Source: Lophium mytilinum (lineage: Eukaryota; Ascomycota; Dothideomycetes; Mytilinidiales; Mytilinidiaceae). From it: a stretch of 64,000 bases of DNA. The notes beneath the pieces were generated by a model that saw only the letters and a program-made list of their open reading frames with translations, was not told the DNA's origin and did not search any database. The stretch is taken from NCBI GenBank assembly GCA_010093605.1, contig MU004181.1, forward strand, positions 992,001 to 1,056,000, read 5' to 3'. The translations under genes were made by a program, and so were the position numbers. Positions 34,471 through 46,400 of the stretch are shown here, in pieces (within the stretch, counting starts at the first letter, position 1; every line of letters starts with the position of its first letter).

Positions 34471-37400
34471 ATGCCTTCCACTACCACCCCAATGAAACGA
34501 GTCCTCACGGAGGGAGGCAAGACGAGGGGCAATATACTCGCCTCACCACGCTCCGCCAAAAAGATGAAGCTCAACGGGTCGTTCAAGGAAAGCAACGGCG
34601 CTTCTCTCAGAGCCCCGAACGGGCGCCCGGGTCTCGCGTCCAGCCAGCCGAAGAGTCAGTTCGAGGAGCAGCTTGAGAAGCTGACCCAAGAAATCAGCGG
34701 TCTCAAGGAGAACAACTCTGAGCGGGACCAACAATGGGAGCGACCTAGCTTGGGCGACTTCGACGGGAAGAAAGACAGTCTCTGCTTCCAGCAGATTGAG
34801 GCCGAAGAGGGTACCCTCAATGGGGGCAAGACCACCGTGAAGCTGTTTGGTGTCACTGAGGTGAGTGGCCTATTCCATCGAGAGTATATTAGGCGCTAAT
34901 TAGCATTGCGAACAGACAGGGCACTCAGTTCTCTTGCACGTTACCGACTTCCGCCACTACATGTACGTTGCTGCTCCAGTAGGGTTTGAACACGCCGATT
35001 GCCAGCCCTTGAAGGCATACCTCGAGACCCGGCTAGAGATACATGCGCCGGCAGTACACTCGGTCCAGCTCGTGGCAAGAGAGAACATATACGGGTATCA
35101 AGGAAACAAGCAAAGCCCTTACATCAAAATCACTGCCACCGACCCAAAATACCTCAACGGAAAGTACGGCATTCGCAATGCTTTTGAAACCGGCAATGCG
35201 AACTACAAAGGCCTGTGGAAAGGACACACGGATGGGATTTTGACATTTGACGAGATTCAATACGTTTTGCGGTTCATGATCGATTGCCATGTATGACTTC
35301 CTCCATACTTATCCCGATCAACGCTAATGACCTTAGATTGCTGGTATGTCGTGGGTCGAGGTTCCTGCGAGCAAATTCCACATGATTCCGGAAAGAGAAC
35401 GTCACTCGAACTGCCAGATCGAAGCATCTGTACACTATAAGGACCTTATAGCACATCCTATTGACGGGGAATGGGCAAAGATGGCTCCACTTCGGATCCT
35501 TTCCTTCGATATCGAATGTGCAGGCCGCAAAGGAATCTTTCCCGAGGCCGAGCACGACCAGGTCATTCAAATTGCAAATGTCGTTACCAAGTACGGATCA
35601 GATAAACCCTTCGTTCGCAACGTCTTCTCCTTAGACACTTGCAGCCAAATTGTAGCCACGCAAATATTCGAGTTCGCAAATGAGGCTCAGATGCTCTTGA
35701 AATGGAGAGACTTCTTGGAAGAGGTTGATCCTGATGTCATCATCGGGTACAACATCTCCAATTTCGACTTTCCGTATCTCCTAGACCGAGCTAAGCACTT
35801 GAAAGTAGCGAAATTCCCGTATTGGTCAAGACTCAAGAATGTTCAGTCTGTCTCTAAAGGAACGAACTTCTCCAGCAAGCAAATGGGGAACAGAGAAACG
35901 AAGGCGACCAACACAAACGGAAGACTCCAACTTGATCTCTTGCAGCTAGTCCAGAGGGATCATCAGTTGCGGAGTTACACTCTCAACTCCGTTTGCGCAC
36001 ATTTCTTGAAAGAACAGAAAGAAGACGTTCATCATACCATGATCACAGAACTATTCAATGGAGATGCCAATTCTCGTCGAAGATTAGCCGTGTACTGTCT
36101 CAAGGACGCATATCTCCCCCAGAGATTGCTGGACAAGCTTATGTGCCTAGTCAACTACACAGAAATGGCCAGAGTCACGGGAGTTCCGTTCAATTTCCTT
36201 CTGGCTCGAGGTCAGCAAATCAAATTCCTCAGTCAGTTATTCCGGAAGGCTTTAGAGCAGAATCTTGTCATCCCCAACCTCCGGAACGAATCATCGGACG
36301 ATCAGTATGAAGGAGCGACTGTCATCGAACCCACTCGTGGATACTATGACGTGCCCATTGCAACTCTCGACTTTGCTTCACTTTACCCCAGCATCATTCA
36401 GGCTCACAATCTGTGCTACACAACCCTTCTCGACAAGAACAAGGTGGAAGCACACAAATTGGTCAAAGACAAGGACTATATCCTCACTCCAAACGGTGAT
36501 ATGTTCTGCACTTCCGATGTACGCAAAGGTCTTTTGAGTCAGATTCTTGAAGAGCTACTCGGCGCACGAAAGCGAGCCAAGAGAGAGTTGGCTGTTGAAA
36601 CGGACCCATTCAAGAAAGCTGTGCTCAATGGTCGTCAACTAGCTCTGAAGATCAGCGCTAACAGTGTCTACGGTCTTACTGGTGCCACGAACGGAAAGCT
36701 TCCATGCCTGGCCATTGCTAGTAGTACCACCAGCTATGGTCGACAAATGATTGAGAAGACCAAAGACGAGGTTGAAAAGAGGTACACCATAGCTAACGGA
36801 TATACGCATGATGCCCAAGTCATCTACGGCGACACGGACTCCGTGATGGTCAAATTTGGCACGAGGGATCTAGCGGAGTCAATGAAGCTTGGCCAAGAAG
36901 CTGCAAATTACGTTTCTGATAGTTTTATCAAGCCGATCAAACTCGAGTTCGAAAAAGTGTACTTTCCTTATCTTCTGATCAACAAGAAGCGATACGCTGG
37001 TCTATACTGGACGAATCCCAACAACTGGGACAAGATGGACACCAAGGGTATCGAGACGGTCCGACGAGACAACTGCAGGCTGGTCCAAACGGTTATTGAG
37101 ACGTCTCTACGCATGATGCTTATTGAGCAAGACGTCCAGGGTGCCCAAGAGTAGGATCCCTCAAATCTAGATTCTTCAAAATGCTAACATGATTGCAGTT
37201 TTGTCAAAGAAACCATCTCCGACCTTTTACAGAATAAGGTTGATTTGTCGAACCTCGTCATTACCAAGGCCTTGTCAAAAGACAAATACGAAAACGTCCA
37301 AGCTCATGTCGAATTGGCAAAAAGGATGAAGAAGCGCGATGCTGGATCTGCACCTGCTCTAGGCGATCGTGTTGCTTATGTCATTGTCAAGGGTGCAGCT

Positions 37401-37937
37401 GGTTCGAAGAATTATGAAAAGTCAGAGGACCCGATCTATGTCCTAGAGAACAACATTCCGATCGACACTAGATACTATCTCGACAACCAACTGGCAAAGC
37501 CACTGGGTCGTATCTTCGAACCAATTCTGGGTGAGAAGAAAGCCGGCCAGCTTCTCACGGGTGACCACACCCGCAGCATAATCGTTGCCGCCCCGACCAA
37601 CAGCGGGCTCATGAGGTTCGCCAAGAAGACGCAGACATGCATGGGTTGCAGAAAGCCCCTCACTAGCCCCATGGAGAAGGAGGGCGCTGTTTGTGAGAAC
37701 TGCAGACCACGCTTCGGTGAGCTTTATCAAAAGACCCTCTCGAAGGTCTCGGAACTCGAGGTCAGGTTTGCCAGGCTGTGGACTCAGTGTCAGAGGTGCC
37801 AGGGGAGCATTCACTGCGAGGTGATTTGCAGTAGTAAGGATTGCCCGATTTTCTACATGCGGATGAAGGCGAAGAAGGATGTCGAAGATGCGGGGAAGGA
37901 GCTCGTGCGATTCGACAAAGATGCTACGATATGGTAA
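34471..37937 (+). CDS. POL3: DNA polymerase delta catalytic subunit
   Basis: Four exons (34471..34860, 34916..35290, 35337..37150, 37199..37937), 1105 aa, the family's normal length. It is a replicative B-family polymerase in the nucleus. The 3'-5' exonuclease motif I is [14 protein letters not shown] (proofreading Asp/Glu); later exonuclease segments include [14 protein letters not shown]. Polymerase motif A is [17 protein letters not shown], motif [15 protein letters not shown] and motif [10 protein letters not shown]. The C-terminus has CysA (CMGCRKPL...CENC) and CysB ([20 protein letters not shown]), the latter an Fe-S cluster site for accessory-subunit binding. All key residues are present. 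Confidence 0.97.
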
Positions 37938-38194
37938 ACGGGTCGGTAATGCCGCGTCTGCTCAAGCCGGCCATCGGTGCATCATTGGCGTTCATGTGGC
38001 AGTTTCTCCTTTCATTCAATAAGTTCAGCTAGCGTTCGTGTTCTACAGTACCGTTTCTCTTTATTATTATCCCATGTGCTCAGTTCTAATCTTAGGGTTG
38101 CTACAGGTATGTATGTCATCCATGCGGATGCAATGAGAACTTTCAAGGCGTATGTAGGAACGAATAGGACGAATGCGGCTTCTATATTCGCGAT
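37938..38194. other. convergent 3' region of POL3 and the amidase gene
   Basis: A 257-bp region between stop codons of converging genes. No gene seen; their 3' UTRs probably overlap or abut here. Confidence 0.4.
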
Positions 38195-40370
38195 CTACTC
38201 CTTTTTGAACATGTACCGCCCTGTATGTACACTCACTGGCCTCCCTGCTTTTTCTAGACATCCGCGAGCGAGATCCATCAGCAGTAGGTCGCTACCTGTC
38301 ATTTCGTTTAGCAGACTCCTCCATCAAGTACCAGACGGGTGTCTTGACGCGAACTTACCTGGCAAAGCTAGCAACCCAACTGCCACCGGCAACATCTCCT
38401 CTCTCCCGCTGATCACGGATTGGTAAGGTATCTCTCCAATCGGTACGACGAGTTCCGGTGCTTCTAAAATAGGGCTTAATGTTAGGGTAGTCACTCCTGA
38501 CGGAGCGTGGAACGGAGGCGGAGGCTGGTCCCGATACCGAGGAGATACATTCTCAATCGGTAGGATAACGAGTGCATTTCGCTTTTCGGATGCCATTATG
38601 GCGGAAAGGAACCACTGGCGATAGACGTTGATGCGGCGAACGGCCTCGTCGCGTTGGGCGGGGTCTATCTTTGAAGCGGACTCCCTAATTGGTGTCAGCT
38701 ATGTGGACGAGCGTTCATGTGAGTAAATGTAATTATACCATTGTGCTCGGACTGGTGGGCTAACGTATGGCTGTTTGTTGAATTTGCTCTGGTAGTCGGT
38801 TCGAAAACTGTCTAGTGCGTGGTAATCGTCGTACCAGAACGCATCTTTGGTTGCCTGCAAGTATCAGCTTGTGGATTTTGGGTCTGCAAACGCGGCTCAC
38901 ATCTTTCATGAAGTCACTTTGTGATTCACTGGCAGCTTCTTGAGGCGGTGCGCGTGACCATTCGTCCGCGAAGGACACTGCCTCTTGTTGAATACCCAAG
39001 AACGATTCCAGATCACCTACGAAATCTTGAGCGAGCTTTCGTTGGGCCGGGTTGATGCTTTCCCAGAAGTCCGATGGCCAAATCAATGCTGAGATAGGTT
39101 TCAGGTTTTTCGTCGATATACGACTGCCGTACCAAGCTGAAGCGAAGCTGCGCATCTGTTGTAGGTTCCGCCCCAGGAAGGAGGGGGTATCGAACAATCT
39201 AATTGTTCGTTAATCACGGGACACAAGCGCAGCGGGATCAAACACACTTGAAGCTCGAGACAAGGCCGTCCACGGGAACGAGTCCGAAAGTTGGACGCAT
39301 CGCGAAGCAACCATTCCATAATCCAGGGCGCCTACCGCTACCACTAGCTTTGCTCATTTTAGTACCTAACGCGAGATTCGAAAGAAGATTTGACATACTG
39401 TCAGATCCTATAGCAATATCGAGCCAGTCATACGCCCCAATAGCCGCGCCGCTACCACTACTGCTACCAGCTGGAGACTGGTAACCATCTGCTCTAGCAT
39501 TCCAAGGGGCCTGGTAGTCAATACACTGTGTCGGCTCCTCCCACGCCGCAAACGACACCAACTTCGCCGTTCCGACGATGACAGCCCCAGCGGCCACTAA
39601 CTGCTGGATACAAGTCGCCGTCTTCTCTCTCGACGGATACGTCTCCAAGTACGCCTTGTTACCTAGACTCGTCCTCAGCCCCTTCAAATGAAAATTATCT
39701 TTCACAAGCACCCTCAACCCAGCAAGCGGCGCGCCCATAAATGCAAAATACCCCAGCCGCGACGGCACCGCCACACTCACTCCCTCATGCGTCCTTCCCA
39801 CCTCCAGCCTCTCAAACGCATCTCTAGCCTTCATTTCCCCCGGCCGCAGCGCCTCCACAAACGCCCCCGCGGAATCAGAATACACGCGCCACACTTTCCA
39901 CAGCTTCTTCTGCATGATCACGTACGGCCCCGGCTGCAAGTCTGGCACCGCGCGCTGGTCGAGATACACGACCCAGCGCGTGCCGAACGCCTCGAGCTGC
40001 TGCTGGGCGTCGGCGCCCATCTCGACACCGGCGCCGGGTGGGTCGAGGAAGAGCAGCTCGGCGAGGAACTCGGGGCGGAAGACGTCGTCGGCGGTGGTGA
40101 AGGTGGAGACTAGGGTGCGGAGGTAGGCGGCGGTTATGGGGGTGCCTGGGGTGGATTTGATGACGGTGCAGAGGGTGGGTTCTTGGCGGTCGACTGTGAC
40201 GGCTTCCTAGGGGGTGTTAGGGGTGGGTAGATGCGGAGAGGGGAGGGGATGCTGACGGATTGGGAGGAAACTAGGTACGTGACGGGGCCGAGGGCGAAGG
40301 TGCGGGTTGAGGTCAACCACACGGGGTCGCCGGAGCCTACGCGGAGGCGGCTGCGGGCTTCTTGCTCCAT
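38195..40370 (-). CDS. amidase-signature family hydrolase
   Basis: Seven exons (40370..40257, 40206..39399, 39347..39248, 39198..38901, 38854..38739, 38684..38359, 38295..38195), 620 aa, in frame throughout. The amidase triad is visible: Lys in RVLVKDNFHLKG, cis-Ser in SPAGSSSGSGAAIGAYDWLD, and nucleophile Ser across the exon 2/3 junction in AIGSDTSGSGRRP. Conserved fungal segments are WNGCFAMRPTFGLVPVDG and FDTPSFLGRNL. The C-terminus ends VSVHTGRYMFKKE. An N-terminal domain of about 150 residues precedes the amidase fold, as in many fungal scytalone-type or general amidases. The substrate is unknown. No signal peptide is evident. Confidence 0.88.
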
Positions 40371-40783
40371 GGATGTGAGTCTTTTCTCTTATGTAGATCT
40401 TCTAATGGACTTTTAGGATTGTTGCTGCTTCGGGACACCCGGCATACGGGGAAGGAAATTTCTGTCGTAGCAGATTTTATATGGAAGTAAAAGAGAAAGA
40501 GAAAGGGAGAATGACGCGAAGATCGTTACTCTTTCACCTATGCCAAGGCATGTACATGTTGCTGTCTTTCCGGGAAGAAGAGTATGACGTAAGGAGCTCA
40601 GGAGAGAAAAGAATGATCAGAGAGCAAAGACGTGATTTGCGAGGTTCGCTCTACTTTGTACTTACGCGGGGTATAAAACACGCGGGGCACAAAGGTAGTG
40701 GCACACCCGATTAAGCGAGGTGGCGAGGTATGAACTCTCCCTCTTAGTTCTAAAAGCAGTAACTAAGATACTGCAGCTCAGAT
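40371..40783. other. intergenic, no gene seen
   Basis: Amidase promoter and HET-gene 3' flank. No supported gene. Confidence 0.45.
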
Positions 40784-42739
40784 TCAAACTACTTTCACTG
40801 TGGTCTCCGGTACATCATCGAATAGGTCCACTTCAGCTTTTTCAGCCAGTTCGGGAACAGTTTGCACTAACCCAACTCTTTCAAAAGCCCCCTTTACAGT
40901 TCTTGATGGCTGCAAGACTATAGCGATGTACGCAAAACCGCTGCCAGTCCCAACCAATGCACAGAGTACTTTCAGCTGCCGACGGATGTCAAGGTCGATA
41001 TCCCAATGCACACCAATAATTGTGACGGTACCGCAGACGATAGGTGTGCGACGATTCTCCCAAACGACCAAGCCCTCCACACATCGTGTCTTCAAGGTGA
41101 TATAACCTGATTTTATAGCTCCAGTAGGGTCTACTCCAACGGGCTCACACGACGCTTCTACCAATTTAGCATGCGGAACACTGAGTCTCCAATGGTTCTC
41201 AACCCAATCTTGGATACCCGGACACTTCGGCTTGACTTGTCCACCCTGATGGGTTTCTAGGGAAGTCCATGACCATGTTGGAGCGCGATACGTCGGCGTG
41301 CGTTTCCGATACGTGCTGACCATATTATCTTCCCTAACATCGGGCCAGACTGGTCTCGGAAGCCAAATCAAAGATTCTAGTAGGTCGTCCTTCCATACTC
41401 CAGCAAGATAAATGCCTGTGCCTCTAGCCTGCATGTATTTAGCCAGTCCGGATATTGCGGGCAAGCGGTCAGAATCATATGTTATGTCTTTCCTTGAATA
41501 GATTGAAAGAAGGCTACGCCATCCACCGAATCGCTCTATGGCGTCGTCGGAATGCGCCCTCTCCCAGAAGTCCTTGTCCAAGTCGTTGATGTTCTGGTAC
41601 TCGTAATCCTCCTGCATACACTCGCACTTTTGGCCGCTTCGGCATTTCCACAGCAACTCCTTTCCTGTGAAGAAGATGCTCCGTTGCGGGAGTAGCTGCT
41701 CTTGGAATGCCCACGCGCGGGTTGAGAGTGCGGAGGGAGCCTCGTACTCTAGATAAGGACCAGGAATCAAAGTATCATGGGATGGTGATTTCCGGGCGAT
41801 TATCTTGGAAGAATGGCCATCACGATTGATGTAGTCGAAGTCCACAATTTCATCGGATTGCGCTACACTTTTGTCCCACTTCTTGCTCCATAGTCCGCCT
41901 TGACAATCGGCAGCATTGCTAGCAAACAAGACGACGGACGCGTTCTGGTATATTGATGCCATTCTCGAAGCTTCAATTTCCCAGTCAGGCCCATCATCTT
42001 GAAGAATACACAGCGAGTCAATCCAAATATACTGAATGTTGATGGCTCTACAGACGATGATCGCGTGCTGGAAGTTGATTGGTAGCGCGGTGAACGGAAT
42101 ACTGCTCTGGTGCTTCGCGACGTTGCTCTTCATAGTTTTGAGAAAAGTAGTCTTACCCCAGCAGTGGCTCAGAGCGGCATACTGGCCCTCTTCGCCGCTG
42201 GAAATATGGAGAAATGGATCATATCCTTCTGCACTCTTCTTGCCTACGTTAATAACGCGGGTAGGCAAGACTGTATTCCCTCTCTTACAAGCAGAATGAT
42301 TCTCATCACAGTCCTTCAACCACTCTGAAAGCACCGCCCTAAATCCAGTCTTTCGGGAAGCAGAGGGCGTTCTATAAGGATACAAAATGATCCAGTCTGG
42401 AGGCGACGTGTTGTACAAGTAATGCAGATGCACTTCTTGGTTTCCAATGACCCGACGGTCCTCTTTCGCGTCGCCAAGCACAAGCCGGACCATCTGATAG
42501 TGCTCTTCCAGGCGAACAAGGACGAACGATGCGTCTTCTTCTAGGGCTGGATGTAGTTGTATACAGGCTTGATATAGTATTTGGCACTTCAGACATCCCC
42601 GATCTCCAGAGATTCCAAGATTGGAGAGCGACCTTAGCGGTTCTTCGTAATCTTCGGGGCTGAAGTCGGTACTCGTTGTGTTGCAAAACACACTGCAGAA
42701 CGTGCCCCCGGACAGGAATGACTCTTTTCCTGTCATCAT
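40784..42739 (-). CDS. HET (heterokaryon incompatibility) domain protein
   Basis: A single exon of 651 aa. The N-terminus is Cys-containing (GGTFCSVFCNTT; GISGDRGCLKCQILYQAC). The HET domain begins at YAALSHCWGKTTFLKT, continues with FQHAIIVCRAINIQYIWIDSLCILQDD and IEASRMASIYQNASVVLFAS, and closes with STRAWAFQEQLLPQRSIFF. The C-terminal part (SGLAKYMQARGTGIYLAGVWKDDLLESLIW; APTWSWTS) is the usual continuation in large HET proteins. The family triggers cell death or growth arrest in fungal allorecognition, and the fold is TIR-like. The gene follows an NLR gene on the same strand. Direct involvement in allorecognition here is inferred. Confidence 0.93.
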   Translation of the reverse strand: MMTGKESFLSGGTFCSVFCNTTSTDFSPEDYEEPLRSLSNLGISGDRGCLKCQILYQACIQLHPALEEDASFVLVRLEEHYQMVRLVLGDAKEDRRVIGNQEVHLHYLYNTSPPDWIILYPYRTPSASRKTGFRAVLSEWLKDCDENHSACKRGNTVLPTRVINVGKKSAEGYDPFLHISSGEEGQYAALSHCWGKTTFLKTMKSNVAKHQSSIPFTALPINFQHAIIVCRAINIQYIWIDSLCILQDDGPDWEIEASRMASIYQNASVVLFASNAADCQGGLWSKKWDKSVAQSDEIVDFDYINRDGHSSKIIARKSPSHDTLIPGPYLEYEAPSALSTRAWAFQEQLLPQRSIFFTGKELLWKCRSGQKCECMQEDYEYQNINDLDKDFWERAHSDDAIERFGGWRSLLSIYSRKDITYDSDRLPAISGLAKYMQARGTGIYLAGVWKDDLLESLIWLPRPVWPDVREDNMVSTYRKRTPTYRAPTWSWTSLETHQGGQVKPKCPGIQDWVENHWRLSVPHAKLVEASCEPVGVDPTGAIKSGYITLKTRCVEGLVVWENRRTPIVCGTVTIIGVHWDIDLDIRRQLKVLCALVGTGSGFAYIAIVLQPSRTVKGAFERVGLVQTVPELAEKAEVDLFDDVPETTVKVV

Positions 42740-43464
42740 GAAGCCTGGGGGCTCGCCGCTGAATTCGCTTGGTGTAGTCGAATCACACGCAAAGACGCAG
42801 TGAACTGAGCTACCGTTCCCCCATCATTCATTTGAAAAGAGATAAATTGTGTACTTAGCTTGATCTTATCGTCCTTGAGTCGCTGCCACGTCACTTTTCG
42901 CTACTGTAACGTATCACGTGGCTTTCACGTGATATTTGGACAGCAGGTAGCCCGATTTGATGCTTGTCAACTACTGGATCTTATTAGTGTTAAGGGATAC
43001 CTTTTAGAGGCTATAAAAGCATCATATTTTCATTATGAGATTGCCTGCTTTGGGTATATGCTTCTCCAATGCCGCCTCATACGCTGACAAAGACCTAGCT
43101 GACATCGGTGAACAGGTCGTACAAGCGTGGGGTTCAAAGCCTCAATGAAGTCCATACATGAAGCATGCACAGTGTTGCCTTCTCTCGTGGGGGCTTGCAT
43201 GCCGAAGAGTGAGGCTGCTGCCCACCGGTCAGAGAATCCGGACTAGCGTGGAGGCATCTCGAACATCCCCCCATGTGACTTCGCGGTGTTGGAGAAAGAG
43301 GCTGATTTTAACACAAAGTACTTTTCTATTGATTTGATCCCGCTCCGAATACCCCCACTCCCTATGTCACAAGCAAGGCAAACACAGCCGCGCCCGCAGG
43401 ATGAGCTTGTCTCGTATCTGCACAACCCACGCACAGCCCGAGGCGCACATTGCTGCCTTCTTCC
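42740..43464. other. intergenic between NLR 3' end and HET gene
   Basis: No gene seen. It contains the HET promoter, with the CACGTG inverted repeat recorded separately, and the NLR 3' UTR. Confidence 0.5.
42912..42934. repeat. inverted repeat TATCACGTG-n5-CACGTGATA upstream of HET gene
   Basis: Two perfect 9-bp arms face each other across a 5-bp spacer, each containing CACGTG (bHLH/Cbf1-type core). The repeat lies about 175 bp before the HET start codon and about 530 bp past the NLR stop. A dimer-of-dimers operator for a bHLH factor is one reading; chance is possible. Confidence 0.5.
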
Positions 43465-46400
43465 TCATCTAGACCAGAAGACTACGGTCTTATCGAAGTC
43501 CTCGTCTATTAGTTCCTCTACAGGCCGCGTGTCCTTCGGCCTGATTTCTTGATACAGCGTCCAGCTGGTTTGGAGCTCTTCCGCCGCCTCATTTTTCCGG
43601 CCTAGAAGTCGCAAAGTCTTCGCTCGTTTGAAGTGCGCACGCGCCTTCTCTGGCTTGTAAGCCTCGCGGTCACCGTAGGCTCGTAGAGCCTGATCTAACA
43701 GAGTACTGGAAGGAGCGTCGTTGATTAGCTGAAGTGCTGTTCGTGGGAGTGTAAAAGAGGTGCTTACAGTGCTGTGTCAATCTGGTCTTTGCGAATGCAA
43801 TGTTCGGCTACTTTGATGCACTGCGACGGTGAGTGATAGTAAAAAATCTAGAGGTTAGGAGACCTACGATGTCTGCAGTCCGATGATGATTGTTTCCCAA
43901 TGTGTTTTTGTAGTGAAGCAGCGCCTTGCGATGGAATTCTAGGCTTTCTTCCATATGTCCTTGGGTTGCTTTGACATTTCCGATAGCGTGGAAGAACCTG
44001 CCAGTGCTAAGAAACATGTCAGTTTCAGCTTTATTCTTTCAGTGTCCTCTCCTGACTTACATGAAAGACTCCTTGTCGTCCATCCCAAAATGAGCCTGCC
44101 GATATGACAGTCCCTTTCAACAAATTAGCTTCTGCGCGACCGCGTGGAAACATCATGTTGCTTACCTCCGTCAAAATAATGAGAGCCCTCTCGCATCTAT
44201 TCGTCAACCAATACGCCTGGCCTAGATTGACGACTGGTAGCGATATCCACACTTGCTTGAAATTGTCCACCTTATGCATCGCAAGGATCGCGCTGCGAAA
44301 GCAATCCTCTCCTTCCTCCCACAATTCATTGATCATCTTCGCCGTCCCAAGCTGGTTCCAGGATATTCCAAGACGCCAATCGATTCCAGGTGGTCGTCCT
44401 TCAAAGTCCTGTATCATCATGGTGTTGAAAAGGCTATGATGCCTTAAAGCGTCTTTAGGACAGTTCGTTTCTGTAGCTATGCAACCCCGATTGTGGTGTA
44501 ATTCGGCCAGAACCGCATCTACCTCTTGTTCGGAAATCACGTTTCTTCCTCCGGCTCGTGGTGCTAGAACTTGCGGCATGTTGGCAGAATTTGATCGAAC
44601 TCGGGTAAGTAATGATGAGCTTGTGGCTCCAGAATCTGTGTCTGGTGAACGATGGACCAAAAATATTTGCTCGCAAAGTGGAATCTCATTGGTTTCGAAT
44701 CTTGAAAGTGGCTCGGCAAACGTGACAGTATGGGGTGTTGCAGAGGGTTGGGGTGTTGGCGACGATGCTGCCAGCGCTTTATTTCCTGTGGTCAACTCTG
44801 CCTGAATGAATGCCAGCTCGCACTGGGTGGGTTCTTCGATGTCCGTAGTGGGCTTCGGGAGCAGGCCCTTGATCGACTCGCATATGTACTGTGCAGTGTC
44901 ATAGAAGCCCTCTGCTTCAGACGAGCCACCACGTTCATGCTGATACCTGTAACGAAACGTCGTTAGAGGACCCAAGCAGCGAAAGGACAAGAGACACTTA
45001 CCAGCCAGCATCCATCAACAGCTTCGCGTATTCAAAATCTCCCGCCACATTATCCGGGTCGGGTGCGAAAGGCTTTGATAGCTCCCTAAGCCGAATGATA
45101 TGAGGGTATAGGTCTGCGCACTTCGACCAACGGGAAATACTATGTCGCCACGTGAAAGGCTGGTTCACCGTTAGCATCGTTACTACGGACTAGGTTTGGT
45201 AATTTCAAATCATACCTGGTAGGGCCAAACAGACGAAATAAGTCGAACAGCGGCGTCAAAGGTTTCCCTATATTGAGACCGACTCATACGCAGGCGTGCA
45301 ACGTCTTGCACGAGACGATGAATGAATAGAGTCTGCATCCTCGCATTTCCGCCGACAATGGAGGATTGAATGAGTTCAGTCCTTGCGACGCTATACGCTT
45401 TGATAGACTTGGGGTACTCCTTCAAGTTGACAGTATCAGCAAACGACGTTAGTATGTGCTCCGGTATGCTATCGGGATCCAGCATGGAGATCACATCTAG
45501 CAGAGCTTTTCCTTCCTTAAGATTCTCAAGCGCCCAGACAGACGCTAGGTTGTGACCATAGTTTGCCTTGGTAGTCAAACCATCCACCTGGAACTTGAAC
45601 ATTGCTTCTTTCTTTTCTCGTTCGTTGTACGCTCGGATGAAGTCTGAAAAAGTCAGGTCTGAGTTTGTGATGAAGCGGGCCATCTGGGTCAGAGCGAGCG
45701 GTAGCCCACCAAATCTTTTGGAGATGGTGATAGCATCCTCTTCGTCTTCCTTCGACGCGCCACGCTTCGTCATTTTCAAGAGGAAGCCGGCTCCGTCTTC
45801 CGGGCTAAATGGTTTGAGACCCAGAGATGCTGTCCAGGGAAGAGGATCGCGGCTTGTTATGAGGATGGAACCCGAGCCTCCTAGAGGCCAAAAGACGTTC
45901 AAGAGCTCTGGCCTATCGGCTCCATCGTAGACTAGTAACCATGACGCCAGTGGTCCTTCGTCGTTGCTATCTCTTCTGGTCTCTCTCCTATTCTTTGTGG
46001 GCTGTGCCTTCAAAGGATGAGCAAGCCACATCTTAACCCGTTCTCTAGTCAATACGTGATCCTTTGCTTCCGGCGAGTCCTGTCCAACCAAGCCGAGAGC
46101 AAGTGCAATGCTGCTGAAGTCCTCTGAAAGCTTGGACTGCTCGTCCGCGTGAACCCAGAAGACTGCATCAAATAGCCTTTTGTTATTACAAACAAACTCG
46201 GTCGCGAGCTGAGATTTGCCCATGCCGCCGGCTCCGGTAATCGCAAATGTTTTGAGCAAGGAGTACTCTTCGGGACCCTCCTCAGGTCTCGAAGCACACA
46301 GAGCGTTCTCTATTTCTGTCAACTCTTTTGTGCGGCCAAAGAAAGATCGATTGCGGCCGAAGGGCATCAAGTGGCAAGGGAACCGAACTTCGGATCGATC

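Noticed and set aside
39244-39347. Apparent frame mismatch between amidase exons 3 and 4
   Set aside because: With the donor AA|GTGTGT at 39247 the codon AAA forms across the junction and SSFK-LFDTPSFLGR reads through. The gene is intact at 620 aa.
43705-43768. Apparent frameshift near the NLR 3' end (a 31-nt gap looked like an impossible intron)
   Set aside because: Using the TTCCAG acceptor at 43706 with the GCTAATC branch gives a 62-nt intron and the TPR segment DTALTLLDQALRAY in frame.
44479-44966. Plus-strand open frames opposite the NLR TPR region
   Set aside because: Shadow frames; the minus strand carries the spliced, domain-bearing NLR.
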